A stretch of 25,175 nucleotides of DNA from Bacillota bacterium. GTDB taxonomy: Bacteria; Bacillota; Sulfobacillia; Sulfobacillales; Sulfobacillaceae. A program made the position numbers and the translations under genes. A model generated the notes under the pieces. That model was not told the origin of the DNA and ran no database searches. It saw nothing but the letters and a program-made list of their open reading frames with translations. Within the stretch, counting starts at the first letter, position 1; every line of letters starts with the position of its first letter. The stretch is taken from the NCBI GenBank assembly GCA_023488565.1, contig JAMDDZ010000051.1, forward strand, positions 355 through 25,529, read 5' to 3'. This document shows, in pieces, positions 16,525 to 24,196 of this stretch.

Positions 16525-17108
16525 GCTATTGGCCGGATGATGGGAATGTAGAGGCGTTTTCCCAAAGATGGGTTCAATCTGGGGGAATGGTATGGGAAGC
16601 GAAGGGCTTGGGGGCTTTGACGGAGGCGGTAGGAGAAGCTTGGCAACAGTTGGTGGTGCCGGATCCGGCGGCGGTCGTGTGGCCAGTGATTTATTGGGTA
16701 AACCAGGAATTGGAGACCATTGACTGGAGTCAAATCTTTGAAACGCGAGGGCCGGTTGAAGCTTGGCAATGGGGGCCCGGGAAAGACTTGCGTTCAGTGG
16801 CCTCCAGAGCAGTACTAGGGATGACGGGATGCGCCTGGGCTGTAGCCGCCACGGGAAGTGTGGCGATTTATGCTTCCGAGGACACGGGACTTTGGCCTAG
16901 CATTTTGCCTCCGGCGCATTTAGTTTTGGTAGCGCGGCCGCGTATTGTAGGTACGGTGGCAGAGGGCCTTTCCCAGATGGCGGGAGATTGTTTGCCCCCA
17001 TTGTTCAAAATAGTCACGGGACCAAGTATGACGGCCGATATCGAAGGAACGTTGGTGATTGGGGTGCATGGTCCTGGACGGGTCGGGGCGATTGTATATG
17101 AGGTGTAA
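16521..17108 (+). CDS. lutC: L-lactate utilization protein LutC (LUD domain)
   Basis: 195 residues, a small LUD-domain protein as expected for LutC, overlapping lutB by ATGA. Recognisable parts are GMTGCAWAVAATGSVAI, PPAHLVLVARPRIVGTV and the final KIVTGPSMTADIEGTLVIGVHGPG segment. It lacks cysteine clusters and completes the complex. It ends the intact part of this operon; a 59-bp gap to the broken ATPase gene shows no strong terminator. Confidence 0.9.
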   Translation: MSYWPDDGNVEAFSQRWVQSGGMVWEAKGLGALTEAVGEAWQQLVVPDPAAVVWPVIYWVNQELETIDWSQIFETRGPVEAWQWGPGKDLRSVASRAVLGMTGCAWAVAATGSVAIYASEDTGLWPSILPPAHLVLVARPRIVGTVAEGLSQMAGDCLPPLFKIVTGPSMTADIEGTLVIGVHGPGRVGAIVYEV

Positions 17109-17167
17109 GCATCAACAGGTTTCTTAAAGCAACATTAATATTTCCTCCGAGGGAGAGGAGTCGTGTT

Positions 17168-18280
17168 GTGGCTAGTGTAGCGTTAGAACACGTGAGCAAA
17201 CGGTTTGGGGGTACGGCGGCGGTCGACGATGTGAACTTGCAGATCGGGGATCAGAAATTTCTGGTCTTACTAGGGCCGTCGGGATGTGGAAAGACCACGA
17301 TTTTGCGCGTGGCGGCCGGACTGGAAGAGGTCACGGAGGGCGCCATCTCTATAACAGACCGGGATGTGAGTCAGTTACCACCTAAAGATCGGGATTGCCA
17401 TGGTGTTTCAAAATTATGCATTATATCCGCATATGACGGTTTATGAGAATATGGCGTTTGGGCTGCGGTTGCGGAAGGTGCCCAAATCCGCCATTGCTCA
17501 ACGCGTGACGGAAACGGCAGAAATCTTGGGATTGCAGGCCTTACTAACACGGCGACCCAAAGACCTGTCTGACAACGGGTCGCCCTCGGGCGAGCGCTTG
17601 TGCGGGAACCAAAGGCGGTTTTGATGGATGAACCGTTGTCGAACTTGGATGCGAAACTGCGGACCTAGGCGCGCGTGGAGCTTAAGCGATTGCATCAGCG
17701 GCTGGGGGCCACGATTCTTTATGTGACGCATGACCAAACCGAAGCAATGACGATGGGGACCCCGATTGTGGTTATGAAAGACGGCGTTGTGCAACAAGTA
17801 GATACTCCGGACGGCATCTATCATCGGCCCGCCAATACCTTTGTAGCGACCTTTGTGGGGACCCCGGCGATGAATTTGTTTGGGGAGGATACTTTGGACG
17901 CGACAGGGGGCGACGCTGATGGGGACAGTGGGGACACAATCACTGGTGTTGTCGGTAGCCTTGACGGCCCCGTTAGAGGCCTTGGGGGACCCGCTGTTAC
18001 CTTGGGCATTCGGCCGGAAGAGATTACTTTGATGAAATGGGGACGAATCCCGGAGAGATCCTTGGCGCTTCAAGCCACCGTGCGCCCGATTGAACCGATG
18101 GGGCACGAGCACATCGTGTATTTGGATGCGGGACCCGCGCAGTTTGAGGTGCGGACGGGCAATGATTGACACGGTGCCGTGGGCGATACCCCGACCATGA
18201 GATTGGATGGACGGCAGTTGAACGCCTTTGATCCCCAGTCCGAGCGCTCATTGGTGCACGACGCCCCGGAGGCATCGTAA
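17168..18280 (+). pseudogene. Broken UgpC/MsmK-type sugar ABC transporter ATPase
   Basis: Once a full ATPase of about 370 residues, starting at GTG 17168 behind GGGAGAGGAG. Walker A GPSGCGKTT (36-44) is intact. Four lesions follow. Near 17395 two bases are missing (the DRD-IAMVFQNYALYP junction shifts frame). At about 17570 roughly ten bases of the LSGGQ signature are missing, which returns the frame. A TAG stands at 17666-17668 after LDAKLRT. A TGA stands at 18167-18169, after which 37 codons of normal C terminus remain open to the TAA at 18278. Walker B VLMDEPLSNLD, the H-loop YVTHDQTEAM and the regulatory domain are still readable. The adjacent transporter genes lack an ATPase, so this was probably their partner; a housekeeping MsmX-like ATPase elsewhere may replace it. 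Confidence 0.9.
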
Positions 18281-18317
18281 TGCGTATGGGGGGAGTTCTT
18301 TATAAGGAGGAATGATG

Positions 18318-19482
18318 ATGACAGCGTTTGAGGGATTTTGGCGTCCGGATGGACGAGTGGGCACCCGTAATCATGTGTTGGTGTTGCCTTTGTCCCCGGC
18401 GGTGAGTCCCACGGCGTCCCTAGTTTGTGCTGCTGTGCCTGGTAGTGTTGGTGTGGAACTACATCAAGATGTGGACCCCGGGGTGGAAGGATTTCTCTTG
18501 GCGGTGCGAACCCTCAAGGGATGGATTGATCATCCCAATGTTTATGCGACGGTGATCATGGCATTTAGTGCTGACGATCCCGTGGTCGAGGCCGTCACCC
18601 AAAACCTTCCCGAAACGGTACGGTATGAACTGATCACCTTTGACCGCGCCGGCGGTCGGAAAAAGGCACAATCCCAAGCGGAAGTGGCCGCGCAACGTTT
18701 TGTCCAAGACGCCCAATTAGTCTCCCGGAAACCCGCTGGCTTAGAGCACTTGTTGTTAGCCACGGAGTGCGGCGGATCCGATGCTTGTTCGGGGCTCTCA
18801 GCTAATCCCAGTTTAGGCTATGCCAGTGATCTGGTGATTGGTTACGGGGGCACGTCGATTTTAGCGGAGACTACAGAACTCATTGGCGCGGAACGCCTAT
18901 TAGCGGAACGCGCAGTGACGCCTTCGGTGGGCCATGCGGTATGGCACACGGTGTCTCACGCCGAGCGGGCCGCGATGCGGATGGGCGTGGATTTTCGTGG
19001 CGGGCAGCCGGCCCCAGGAAATATCGCTGGTGGGATTACCACGATTGAGGAAAAATCCCTAGGATGTGTGCACAAGGGGGGGAGTAGTCCCGTAACCGAC
19101 GTCATCGATTACGCCGAACGGCCGCGTACGCACGGTTTGGTAATCATGGACACTCCGGGACATGATGTCATGCAATTTGTTGGCATGGCAGCTGGCGGAG
19201 CCTCAGATCATCGTATTCACCACGGGTCGGGGCACTCCGACTGGTGCGTCAATTGTGCCGGTGATAAAAGTTTCTACCCGCACTGCGCTGAAAAAATCTT
19301 TGCCAGATCTGATCGACTTTGATGCGGGACCCGTGATTGACGGGTTTTTGACTGTCGAAGAGGTAGGGCGGGCATTACTCCGCAAGATTATTGCGGTAGC
19401 GAATGGCGAACGGGTGGCGGCAGAGCGGTTTGGTCACCGAGAGTTCGGGATTTTCCAGGGATGGGGGGAAGAAACGCCATGA
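18318..19482 (+). pseudogene. UxaA-family large subunit with one-base frameshift (C-terminal motifs kept, N-terminal Cys motifs lost)
   Basis: Three ATGs in a row (18312, 18315, 18318) follow AAGGAGG; the last is best spaced. Frame 1 ends early at 19322 (334 residues), but an extra T at 19203 explains this: without it GGA-GCC-CAG-ATC continues into IIVFTTGRGTPTG and a normal end at 19482, giving 387 residues like the intact paralogue. The 19482 stop overlaps the next gene by ATGA, which shows it is the ancestral end. ECGGSDACSGLSANP (150-164) and GGITTIEEKSLGC are kept. The N-terminal HxxGCxQ and GLGCE motifs are replaced by ELHQDVDPG and MAFSADD. Product, if made, would need a partner for these residues. 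A sequencing error is possible; the neighbouring pseudogene makes real decay equally likely. Confidence 0.8.
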
Positions 19483-20690
19483 CCGCGATTCGACTGATGC
19501 GATGGAGAGAAAACCAGGCATTGCGGATGGGGGTATCCTATGCGGGGGATCCCGCGTGGTGGCCGGTGGACGATGCAGTGCCGGGACTAAAGACCGTAGC
19601 CGATTTGCTCGAATATTGCCGTTCTCAAGCGGTGGCCGTAGAGACCTGGACGCGGGACATGTTGGAAACGCGGACGGTTCGGGTGGCAGTGCCTGATGAC
19701 GACGTACTGGTTCCCGTCGATGTAGCAGAACTATGGGCCTGTGGGGTGACCTATGCACAGAGTCGTGATGCTCGCGAAACGGAAACCCAAACCGGGCATG
19801 ATATTTATGCCCAGGTATATCACGCCCATCGTCCGGAAGTATTTTTTAAAGCTCCGGGATCTCGGGTGGTTGGACCCAATCAGGTTGTAGGACTCCGCCG
19901 GGACGCCACGTGGCATGTGCCGGAACCGGAGTTGACAGTGATCTTGGATGACCATGGGGCCCTCTTGGGATTCACCGTGGGCAACGATATGACGGCAAGA
20001 GACCTGGAAGCTGCTAACCCGTTGTACTTGCCTCAAGCCAAGATGTTCCATCATAGTGCATCCATTGGACCCACCTTGGTCTTCGCCTCCACCGTGGATT
20101 GGACTCAACTGACCATTACTTTGGAGATTTGGCGCCGAGGTGAGCGGGTGCTGCATGACACCACGGATACTGGGCGCTTGCGTCGTTCGGTAGCAGAACT
20201 GGTTCAGGCAGTACAGCACGAATGGCCCTTGGCGCCCTGGACGGGCATTATGACGGGGACCGGGATTGTGCCGCCAGACGGGTTCGCCTTAGAAGAGGGC
20301 GATGTCATACAGATTACCATTCCCGAAGTGGGGACCTTGGTTAATATCGCGCAACGCATCGATCCGGCATGGGCCGATGTTGCTCAGGGCGTTTCCCGGG
20401 TACTGCAAATCGATCCTCGCGATACCGTGGCGGTGTCGTTAGGGGAGTTAATTCCCGGCCAGACTGTAACCATCGGGACACAGGTCTTGCAAGTGAAGCA
20501 GTCCATACCGTTTGGGCACAAATTGGCACTCACCGCAATGGCCCCAGGGGACTGGGTGATTAAATATGGAGAGCGGATTGGAACCGCCTGTACCTCTATC
20601 GCGCCTGGAGACCATGTGCATACCCATAATGTGGAGAGCTATCGAGGACGGGGCGATCGGGCCGTGGCGAAAGGAGGCGAAACGTTATGA
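19479..20690 (+). CDS. FAH-family 2-keto-3-deoxy-pentonate dehydratase fused to a UxaA small-subunit (SAF) domain
   Basis: 403 residues from the ATG at 19479 (ATGA overlap with the preceding gene). Residues about 1-300 form an FAH-fold enzyme: WACGVTYAQSRDAR, FFKAPGSRVVGP, metal ligands Glu149, Glu151 (VPEPELTVIL) and Asp170 (VGNDMTARDLE), and LPQAKMF. This pattern resembles archaeal-type 2-keto-3-deoxy-D-arabinonate dehydratase, which makes 2-oxoglutarate semialdehyde. Residues about 307-395 are a complete SAF domain as in the UxaA small subunit: IPFGHKLALTAMAPGD, VIKYGERIG and HVHTHN (379-384). The separate small subunit of region 1 aligns with it motif by motif. Sole FAH enzymes of this type end near residue 300, so this is a true fusion of two successive pathway parts. 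The reading frame crosses the junction without a break. Confidence 0.85.
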   Translation: MTAIRLMRWRENQALRMGVSYAGDPAWWPVDDAVPGLKTVADLLEYCRSQAVAVETWTRDMLETRTVRVAVPDDDVLVPVDVAELWACGVTYAQSRDARETETQTGHDIYAQVYHAHRPEVFFKAPGSRVVGPNQVVGLRRDATWHVPEPELTVILDDHGALLGFTVGNDMTARDLEAANPLYLPQAKMFHHSASIGPTLVFASTVDWTQLTITLEIWRRGERVLHDTTDTGRLRRSVAELVQAVQHEWPLAPWTGIMTGTGIVPPDGFALEEGDVIQITIPEVGTLVNIAQRIDPAWADVAQGVSRVLQIDPRDTVAVSLGELIPGQTVTIGTQVLQVKQSIPFGHKLALTAMAPGDWVIKYGERIGTACTSIAPGDHVHTHNVESYRGRGDRAVAKGGETL

Positions 20691-21589
20691 TGCTACGCCG
20701 GGAGTTTCTCGGATGGGTGCGAGCTAATGGAGAGGTCGGGGTCCGCGATCACCTTTTGGTCTTGCCATCTGTGGTGTGCGCTACGGCAGCGGTGCGCGAA
20801 GCGGCTCAGTCCATCCCGCAAGCGGTGTTTTTTGAGCATCCTATCGGCTGTGCACAGATTGGTTCCGATCGGGATCAAACGTTGCGGACGCTGGTTGGCG
20901 TGGGCGCGCATCCTAATGTGCGGGATACCGTGGTGATTGGGCTCGGTTGTGAAGGGGTTCCAGCACAAGAAGTATACCAGGCCATTATGGAACGCCAACA
21001 TACGGCGCATGTTATCACGATTCAAGCAGCCGGAGGAACAGAGGCCGCGGCGCAACAGGCGATCGCCGATTTGACACCGGATTTGAGTGATTCCACGCCA
21101 CGACAATCGGTCATAGTGGACCATCTTATTTTAGGCGTAGGGACCATCGATGGCTGGGGTGCCGAAGGTCGTCACCTCATTGAAGCTTGCCTGGATCGCG
21201 GCATGCGCGTTATTGAAGGCACTGTTGGCGGCCCACAAGTGCTACCCTACGGATCAGCCATGCCAGTGGATGTCCGGCATGCCGCGATGGAGGCACCTGT
21301 CGGCGATAGTGCGCTTATCACCGGATTGGCAGCAGCCGGGGCGCATATCATTATTGCGCAAGCGGACCTGCACCACCTAGGCGGTCATCCCATTGTTCCG
21401 GTGATCCGTTTGGGGTATCAGGAAAAACAGCGATCGGCATTGGTAGACGATATGGATGGGATGTTTGAGGAACGTACGCCAGACGCATGGGTGGACTGGA
21501 TTCTGGAGGTAGCCAGTGGGGTCCAGACCATGGTCGAAACGATGCACACGGAGACGTTTGCGATTGAACGGATTGGCCCGACCCTGTAA
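20687..21589 (+). CDS. Shortened UxaA-like protein (N-terminal Cys motifs kept, C-terminal motifs lost)
   Basis: 300 residues against about 390 in full UxaA large subunits. AAGGAGGCG stands upstream and the start overlaps the fusion gene by ATGA. The N-terminal half is normal: WVRANGEVGVRDH, HPIGCAQIGSD (51-61) and VIGLGCE (83-89), matching E. coli UxaA HTYGCSQLGDD and VIGLGCE. The second half keeps the general outline (LGVGTIDGWGAEGR, IIIAQADLHHLGGHPIVPVIRL) but has no ECGGSD...SANP motif, and the whole GGITTxExKSLGC segment, about 90 residues, is missing. The losses mirror those of the preceding UxaA copy. No frameshift or stop is seen, so it looks selected rather than decaying. Probable role: partner subunit or regulator of the dehydratase. 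Confidence 0.78.
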   Translation: MMLRREFLGWVRANGEVGVRDHLLVLPSVVCATAAVREAAQSIPQAVFFEHPIGCAQIGSDRDQTLRTLVGVGAHPNVRDTVVIGLGCEGVPAQEVYQAIMERQHTAHVITIQAAGGTEAAAQQAIADLTPDLSDSTPRQSVIVDHLILGVGTIDGWGAEGRHLIEACLDRGMRVIEGTVGGPQVLPYGSAMPVDVRHAAMEAPVGDSALITGLAAAGAHIIIAQADLHHLGGHPIVPVIRLGYQEKQRSALVDDMDGMFEERTPDAWVDWILEVASGVQTMVETMHTETFAIERIGPTL

Positions 21590-21640
21590 TGTAGGGATCA
21601 AAGTTTACACAAGCCGTATGGCTAGAGGGGGACGGCAGTC

Positions 21641-22306
21641 ATGCCACAACATTCGTCACGGCACCAGAAACGATCCTATCGCTGGCTGTTTATTACGGGG
21701 GCGAGCGCGGTAATTATTTTGGTTATCGTGTGGATTGGGATCCAAGCATATCGCAATACACATAAACCGGTGGCAGATCAAGCGAGTAGACCCGTTGCGC
21801 GGCTCTCACTAAATCTAGGTCAGGCATTTCCGTGGCAGTACCAGCCCTATGCTCTGGATGGGAAAAGGCACCTGCTTATGCGGGGAAAACGGGCGACCAT
21901 TGTGGTCATGATGGCATCATGGTGTAAATTTTGCGCCTACGACGACAAATATGTGTGGTCGGTGCTGGCTAAGACACCTGGAGTGACCGTCGATATCATT
22001 GATGTGTCGCCTAACGCGGGGATAGGTAATCCGGGACCGTTTTCACCGCCCTTTAGCGGCACTGACCATATTGGCAATCCCATTAACCGGGCTGGAATGA
22101 TTGCGGTGATGCGGGAATATCGGACCCAGTTTCATCTGACCCAACCTAATGTCGCTATCTATGTTGATCGCCAGGGATTGGCCCGATGGCCGATTAAGTA
22201 TTTCCCCACGATTGTGTTTATTAACCGACAGGGCGTGATCAGTAAAATTTCCAATGGCGGATTGCAGCTTTCTCAGGCACAAGGGTTGCTTCAAGAGACT
22301 TTGTAA
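21641..22306 (+). CDS. Membrane-anchored thioredoxin-like protein
   Basis: 221 residues behind AGGGGGA. A basic start (RHQKRSYR) precedes one hydrophobic helix (about 15-36), then a linker and a thioredoxin-like domain with the redox motif WCKFC (94-98; Cys95 and Cys98) and a cis-proline region YFPTIVFINRQG (Pro189). Charge distribution puts the domain outside the cytoplasm. Between the two halves is a long insert (about 123-165) rich in Gly, Pro and Asn. Such proteins reduce or form disulfides, for example in cytochrome or secreted-protein maturation. Its link with sugar catabolism is not evident; it may serve extracytoplasmic proteins of the operon or have been captured by chance. Confidence 0.78.
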   Translation: MPQHSSRHQKRSYRWLFITGASAVIILVIVWIGIQAYRNTHKPVADQASRPVARLSLNLGQAFPWQYQPYALDGKRHLLMRGKRATIVVMMASWCKFCAYDDKYVWSVLAKTPGVTVDIIDVSPNAGIGNPGPFSPPFSGTDHIGNPINRAGMIAVMREYRTQFHLTQPNVAIYVDRQGLARWPIKYFPTIVFINRQGVISKISNGGLQLSQAQGLLQETL

Positions 22307-22355
22307 GAAGTTTGTAGGACTAAGTGCCAGACTCTATTTGGAGGAGTGATGGTAA

Positions 22356-23789
22356 ATGATTGAGGCAAAAAATATTGTTGCCGGTGAAGAAATAATGGCG
22401 GGGGAGTGTGTAGAGATTTTTAGTCCCGCACATCCCGATGCGCTGGTAGGAACTATTCCCCTGTCCGGTGCCACGGAATTGGAAAGCGCGGTGGATGCAG
22501 CGGGGACAGCTCTTCTGGGATGGAAGCGTCTGGGGTGGGTGGCACGTGGTAATGTGCTGTTACAAGCCGCACTCTTATTGGAGCAGCATGTAGAAGAATT
22601 GGCTCAGTTAGCTGCAACAGAAATGGGCAAACCGATTGGCGAAGCGCGTGGGGAGGCTCAACGGGCGGTGGCAATCTTGCGGTATTATGCAGGAGAGGGA
22701 TTTCGCGCTGTGGGGCAAGTCATTCCCTCAAGTAACCCGAGAACACTGCAGTATACCATTCGAGAGCCGTTAGGGGTGGTGGGAGTTATTACGCCATGGA
22801 ATTTTCCACTGGCGATTCCGATGTGGAAAATGGCTCCCGCATTGGTTTGTGGCAATACGGTCGTGTTAAAGCCCGCAGAACAAAGCTCCCTGACGGCATA
22901 CCGCATGGTGTCGCTTATTGCCTCAGTTTTTCCGGCGGGAGTGATGAATTTGGTGCTCGGGCGGGGTGCTGAAGTCGGGGAAGCGCTTATTCGGCATCCC
23001 CGGATCCGTGGGATTAGTTTCACAGGATCGGTGGCAGTCGGACAACATATAGCGCAAATAGCGGTATCCAGAGGAATCAAGTATCAGCTGGAAATGGGAG
23101 GAAAAAATCCGGTCATTGTCGCTGCAGATGCGGACTTAGAAATGGCTTTGGACTATACGGTATCCGGCGCCATGCGTTCAGCGGGGCAAAAATGTACAGC
23201 AACTTCACGCGTTATTGTATTACCCGGCATTTATGAAGAGTTTAGGAACGCATTAGTAGAGAGGATACGTTCTTTGCAGGTAGGAGATCCGCTTGATTCC
23301 AACACATATCTTGGACCTGTGGTATCTAAGGCGCAACAGGAAAAAGTTCACCATTATATCGAGGCCGGCATTGCCGAAGGAGGCCGTTTATTAACCGGAG
23401 GCAACGTCGACGCCGGGTTTTCCGGATATTTTGTGGCCCCGACGGTGTTTGACCGAGTAGTTGCTACAGCTACTATTGCCCAAGAAGAAATCTTTGGGCC
23501 GGTAGTGGCCTTAATTCCGGCGGGTGATATAAACGAAGCAATTCAGATTGCCAATAGCGTACGATACGGACTTAGTGCCTCGGTATTCACTCGAAGTCTA
23601 TCTACAGCTATGGAATTCATTGAACGGGTGGAAGCGGGGATGGTTCGTGTTAATGAAGAAACCGCAGGTGTAGAACTACAGGCACCCTTTGGCGGGATGA
23701 AGGAATCGAGTTCTCATTCCCGAGAGCAAGGGACGGCAGCCGTGGATTTTTATACGGAAACCAAGACGGTGGCCATTCGCGCAATGTGA
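22356..23789 (+). CDS. Aldehyde dehydrogenase, probable 2-oxoglutarate-semialdehyde (or lactaldehyde) dehydrogenase
   Basis: 477 residues, standard ALDH length, starting at ATG 22356 with GGAGGAG (22340-22346). Catalytic residues are all present: Asn149 (TPWNFP), Lys172 (LKPAE), Glu246 (LEMGGKNP), Cys280 (GQKCTATSRVIV), and EEIFGPVV in the C-terminal half. The GQ[RK]CTATSR context is typical of 2-oxoglutarate-semialdehyde dehydrogenases of Weimberg-type pathways. That fits the upstream 2-keto-3-deoxy-pentonate dehydratase, whose product it would oxidise to 2-oxoglutarate with NAD(P). L-lactaldehyde from an aldolase branch of deoxyhexose breakdown is the alternative substrate. Confidence 0.87.
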   Translation: MIEAKNIVAGEEIMAGECVEIFSPAHPDALVGTIPLSGATELESAVDAAGTALLGWKRLGWVARGNVLLQAALLLEQHVEELAQLAATEMGKPIGEARGEAQRAVAILRYYAGEGFRAVGQVIPSSNPRTLQYTIREPLGVVGVITPWNFPLAIPMWKMAPALVCGNTVVLKPAEQSSLTAYRMVSLIASVFPAGVMNLVLGRGAEVGEALIRHPRIRGISFTGSVAVGQHIAQIAVSRGIKYQLEMGGKNPVIVAADADLEMALDYTVSGAMRSAGQKCTATSRVIVLPGIYEEFRNALVERIRSLQVGDPLDSNTYLGPVVSKAQQEKVHHYIEAGIAEGGRLLTGGNVDAGFSGYFVAPTVFDRVVATATIAQEEIFGPVVALIPAGDINEAIQIANSVRYGLSASVFTRSLSTAMEFIERVEAGMVRVNEETAGVELQAPFGGMKESSSHSREQGTAAVDFYTETKTVAIRAM

Positions 23790-23802
23790 GGATAGATATC
23801 CT
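23789..23802. repeat. Short inverted repeat at the end of the aldehyde dehydrogenase gene
   Basis: AGGATAGATATCCT has perfect 6-base arms around GA and begins at the last base of the stop codon. The loop is too short for a good terminator hairpin; it may be a protein-binding dyad or chance. Confidence 0.25.
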
Positions 23803-23807
23803 ACGGT

Positions 23808-23872
23808 AGCCCGATACCTGGAAGTTTTTGCTCGTTTGCCCAGCTCCACTTCGGCAAGCGTCAAATCGGGCT
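23808..23872 (+). ncRNA. Candidate structured RNA element (nested hairpins)
   Basis: An outer perfect 8-base stem, AGCCCGAT (23808-23815) with ATCGGGCT (23865-23872), encloses an inner 8-base stem, CGTTTGCC (23833-23840) with GGCAAGCG (23853-23860, one G-T pair). The inner loop holds CTCCA (23844-23848), complementary to TGGAG (23904-23908) in the ribosome site of the next gene. The heptamer ACCTGGA occurs both at 23816-23822 and at 23901-23907, so two pairings of the loop compete. No T run follows, so it is not a standard terminator. It may be a 5' regulatory leader; no known riboswitch class was recognised. Confidence 0.35.
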
Positions 23873-23917
23873 GATTATTGTTACCATCAATGTTGTCCTT
23901 ACCTGGAGGGCAGAGTC

Positions 23918-24196
23918 ATGAAAATCTCATCGCGCAGCGCAGTTAAAACTGCACAGGCCATGGTCAAGAGACTTAAGCCGGGGAGCCAACTGTCGATTGT
24001 TAACTTTAAAAAAGACCGGAGTGTACGTGTTGTTCGCGATCACGATAGCGGACTACTAGTGGTGGAGGATGGCTTCCGCCATGTATCGCAAAAGACAGAT
24101 GACATGGCGGTAGGCCATATCCTTAAAGACGCCCTCCATTATGAATTCCCCCGTAGTCATGAATTGGGGTTTTCTGTTAGCCGAGTACCCGATTAG
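23918..24196 (+). CDS. Small protein of unknown function
   Basis: 92 residues from the ATG at 23918 with GGAGGG (23905-23910); the longer frame from 23828 would read through the hairpin region. The protein is basic at the start (MKISSRSAVKTAQAMVKRLKPG), then alternates beta-like stretches (LSIVNFKKDRSVRVV, GLLVVEDGF) and ends in a helix and polar tail. No signal peptide, membrane segment, cysteine or metal motif is seen. I do not recognise the family. It stands alone between the aldehyde dehydrogenase gene and the CBS-PAS gene and may be unrelated to sugar use. Confidence 0.65.
   Translation: MKISSRSAVKTAQAMVKRLKPGSQLSIVNFKKDRSVRVVRDHDSGLLVVEDGFRHVSQKTDDMAVGHILKDALHYEFPRSHELGFSVSRVPD

Noticed and set aside
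17498..18172. 224-residue reverse-strand open frame over the broken ATPase gene
   Set aside because: It is rich in His, Arg and Pro with no family look, while the forward strand shows all ABC ATPase motifs.
19190..19215. Programmed frameshift in the second UxaA gene
   Set aside because: No slippery heptamer or stimulatory hairpin was seen at the shift; a simple one-base insertion explains it, next to a gene with clear decay.
19731..20219. 162-residue reverse-strand open frame
   Set aside because: Shadow of the FAH-SAF gene; no start context or domain.
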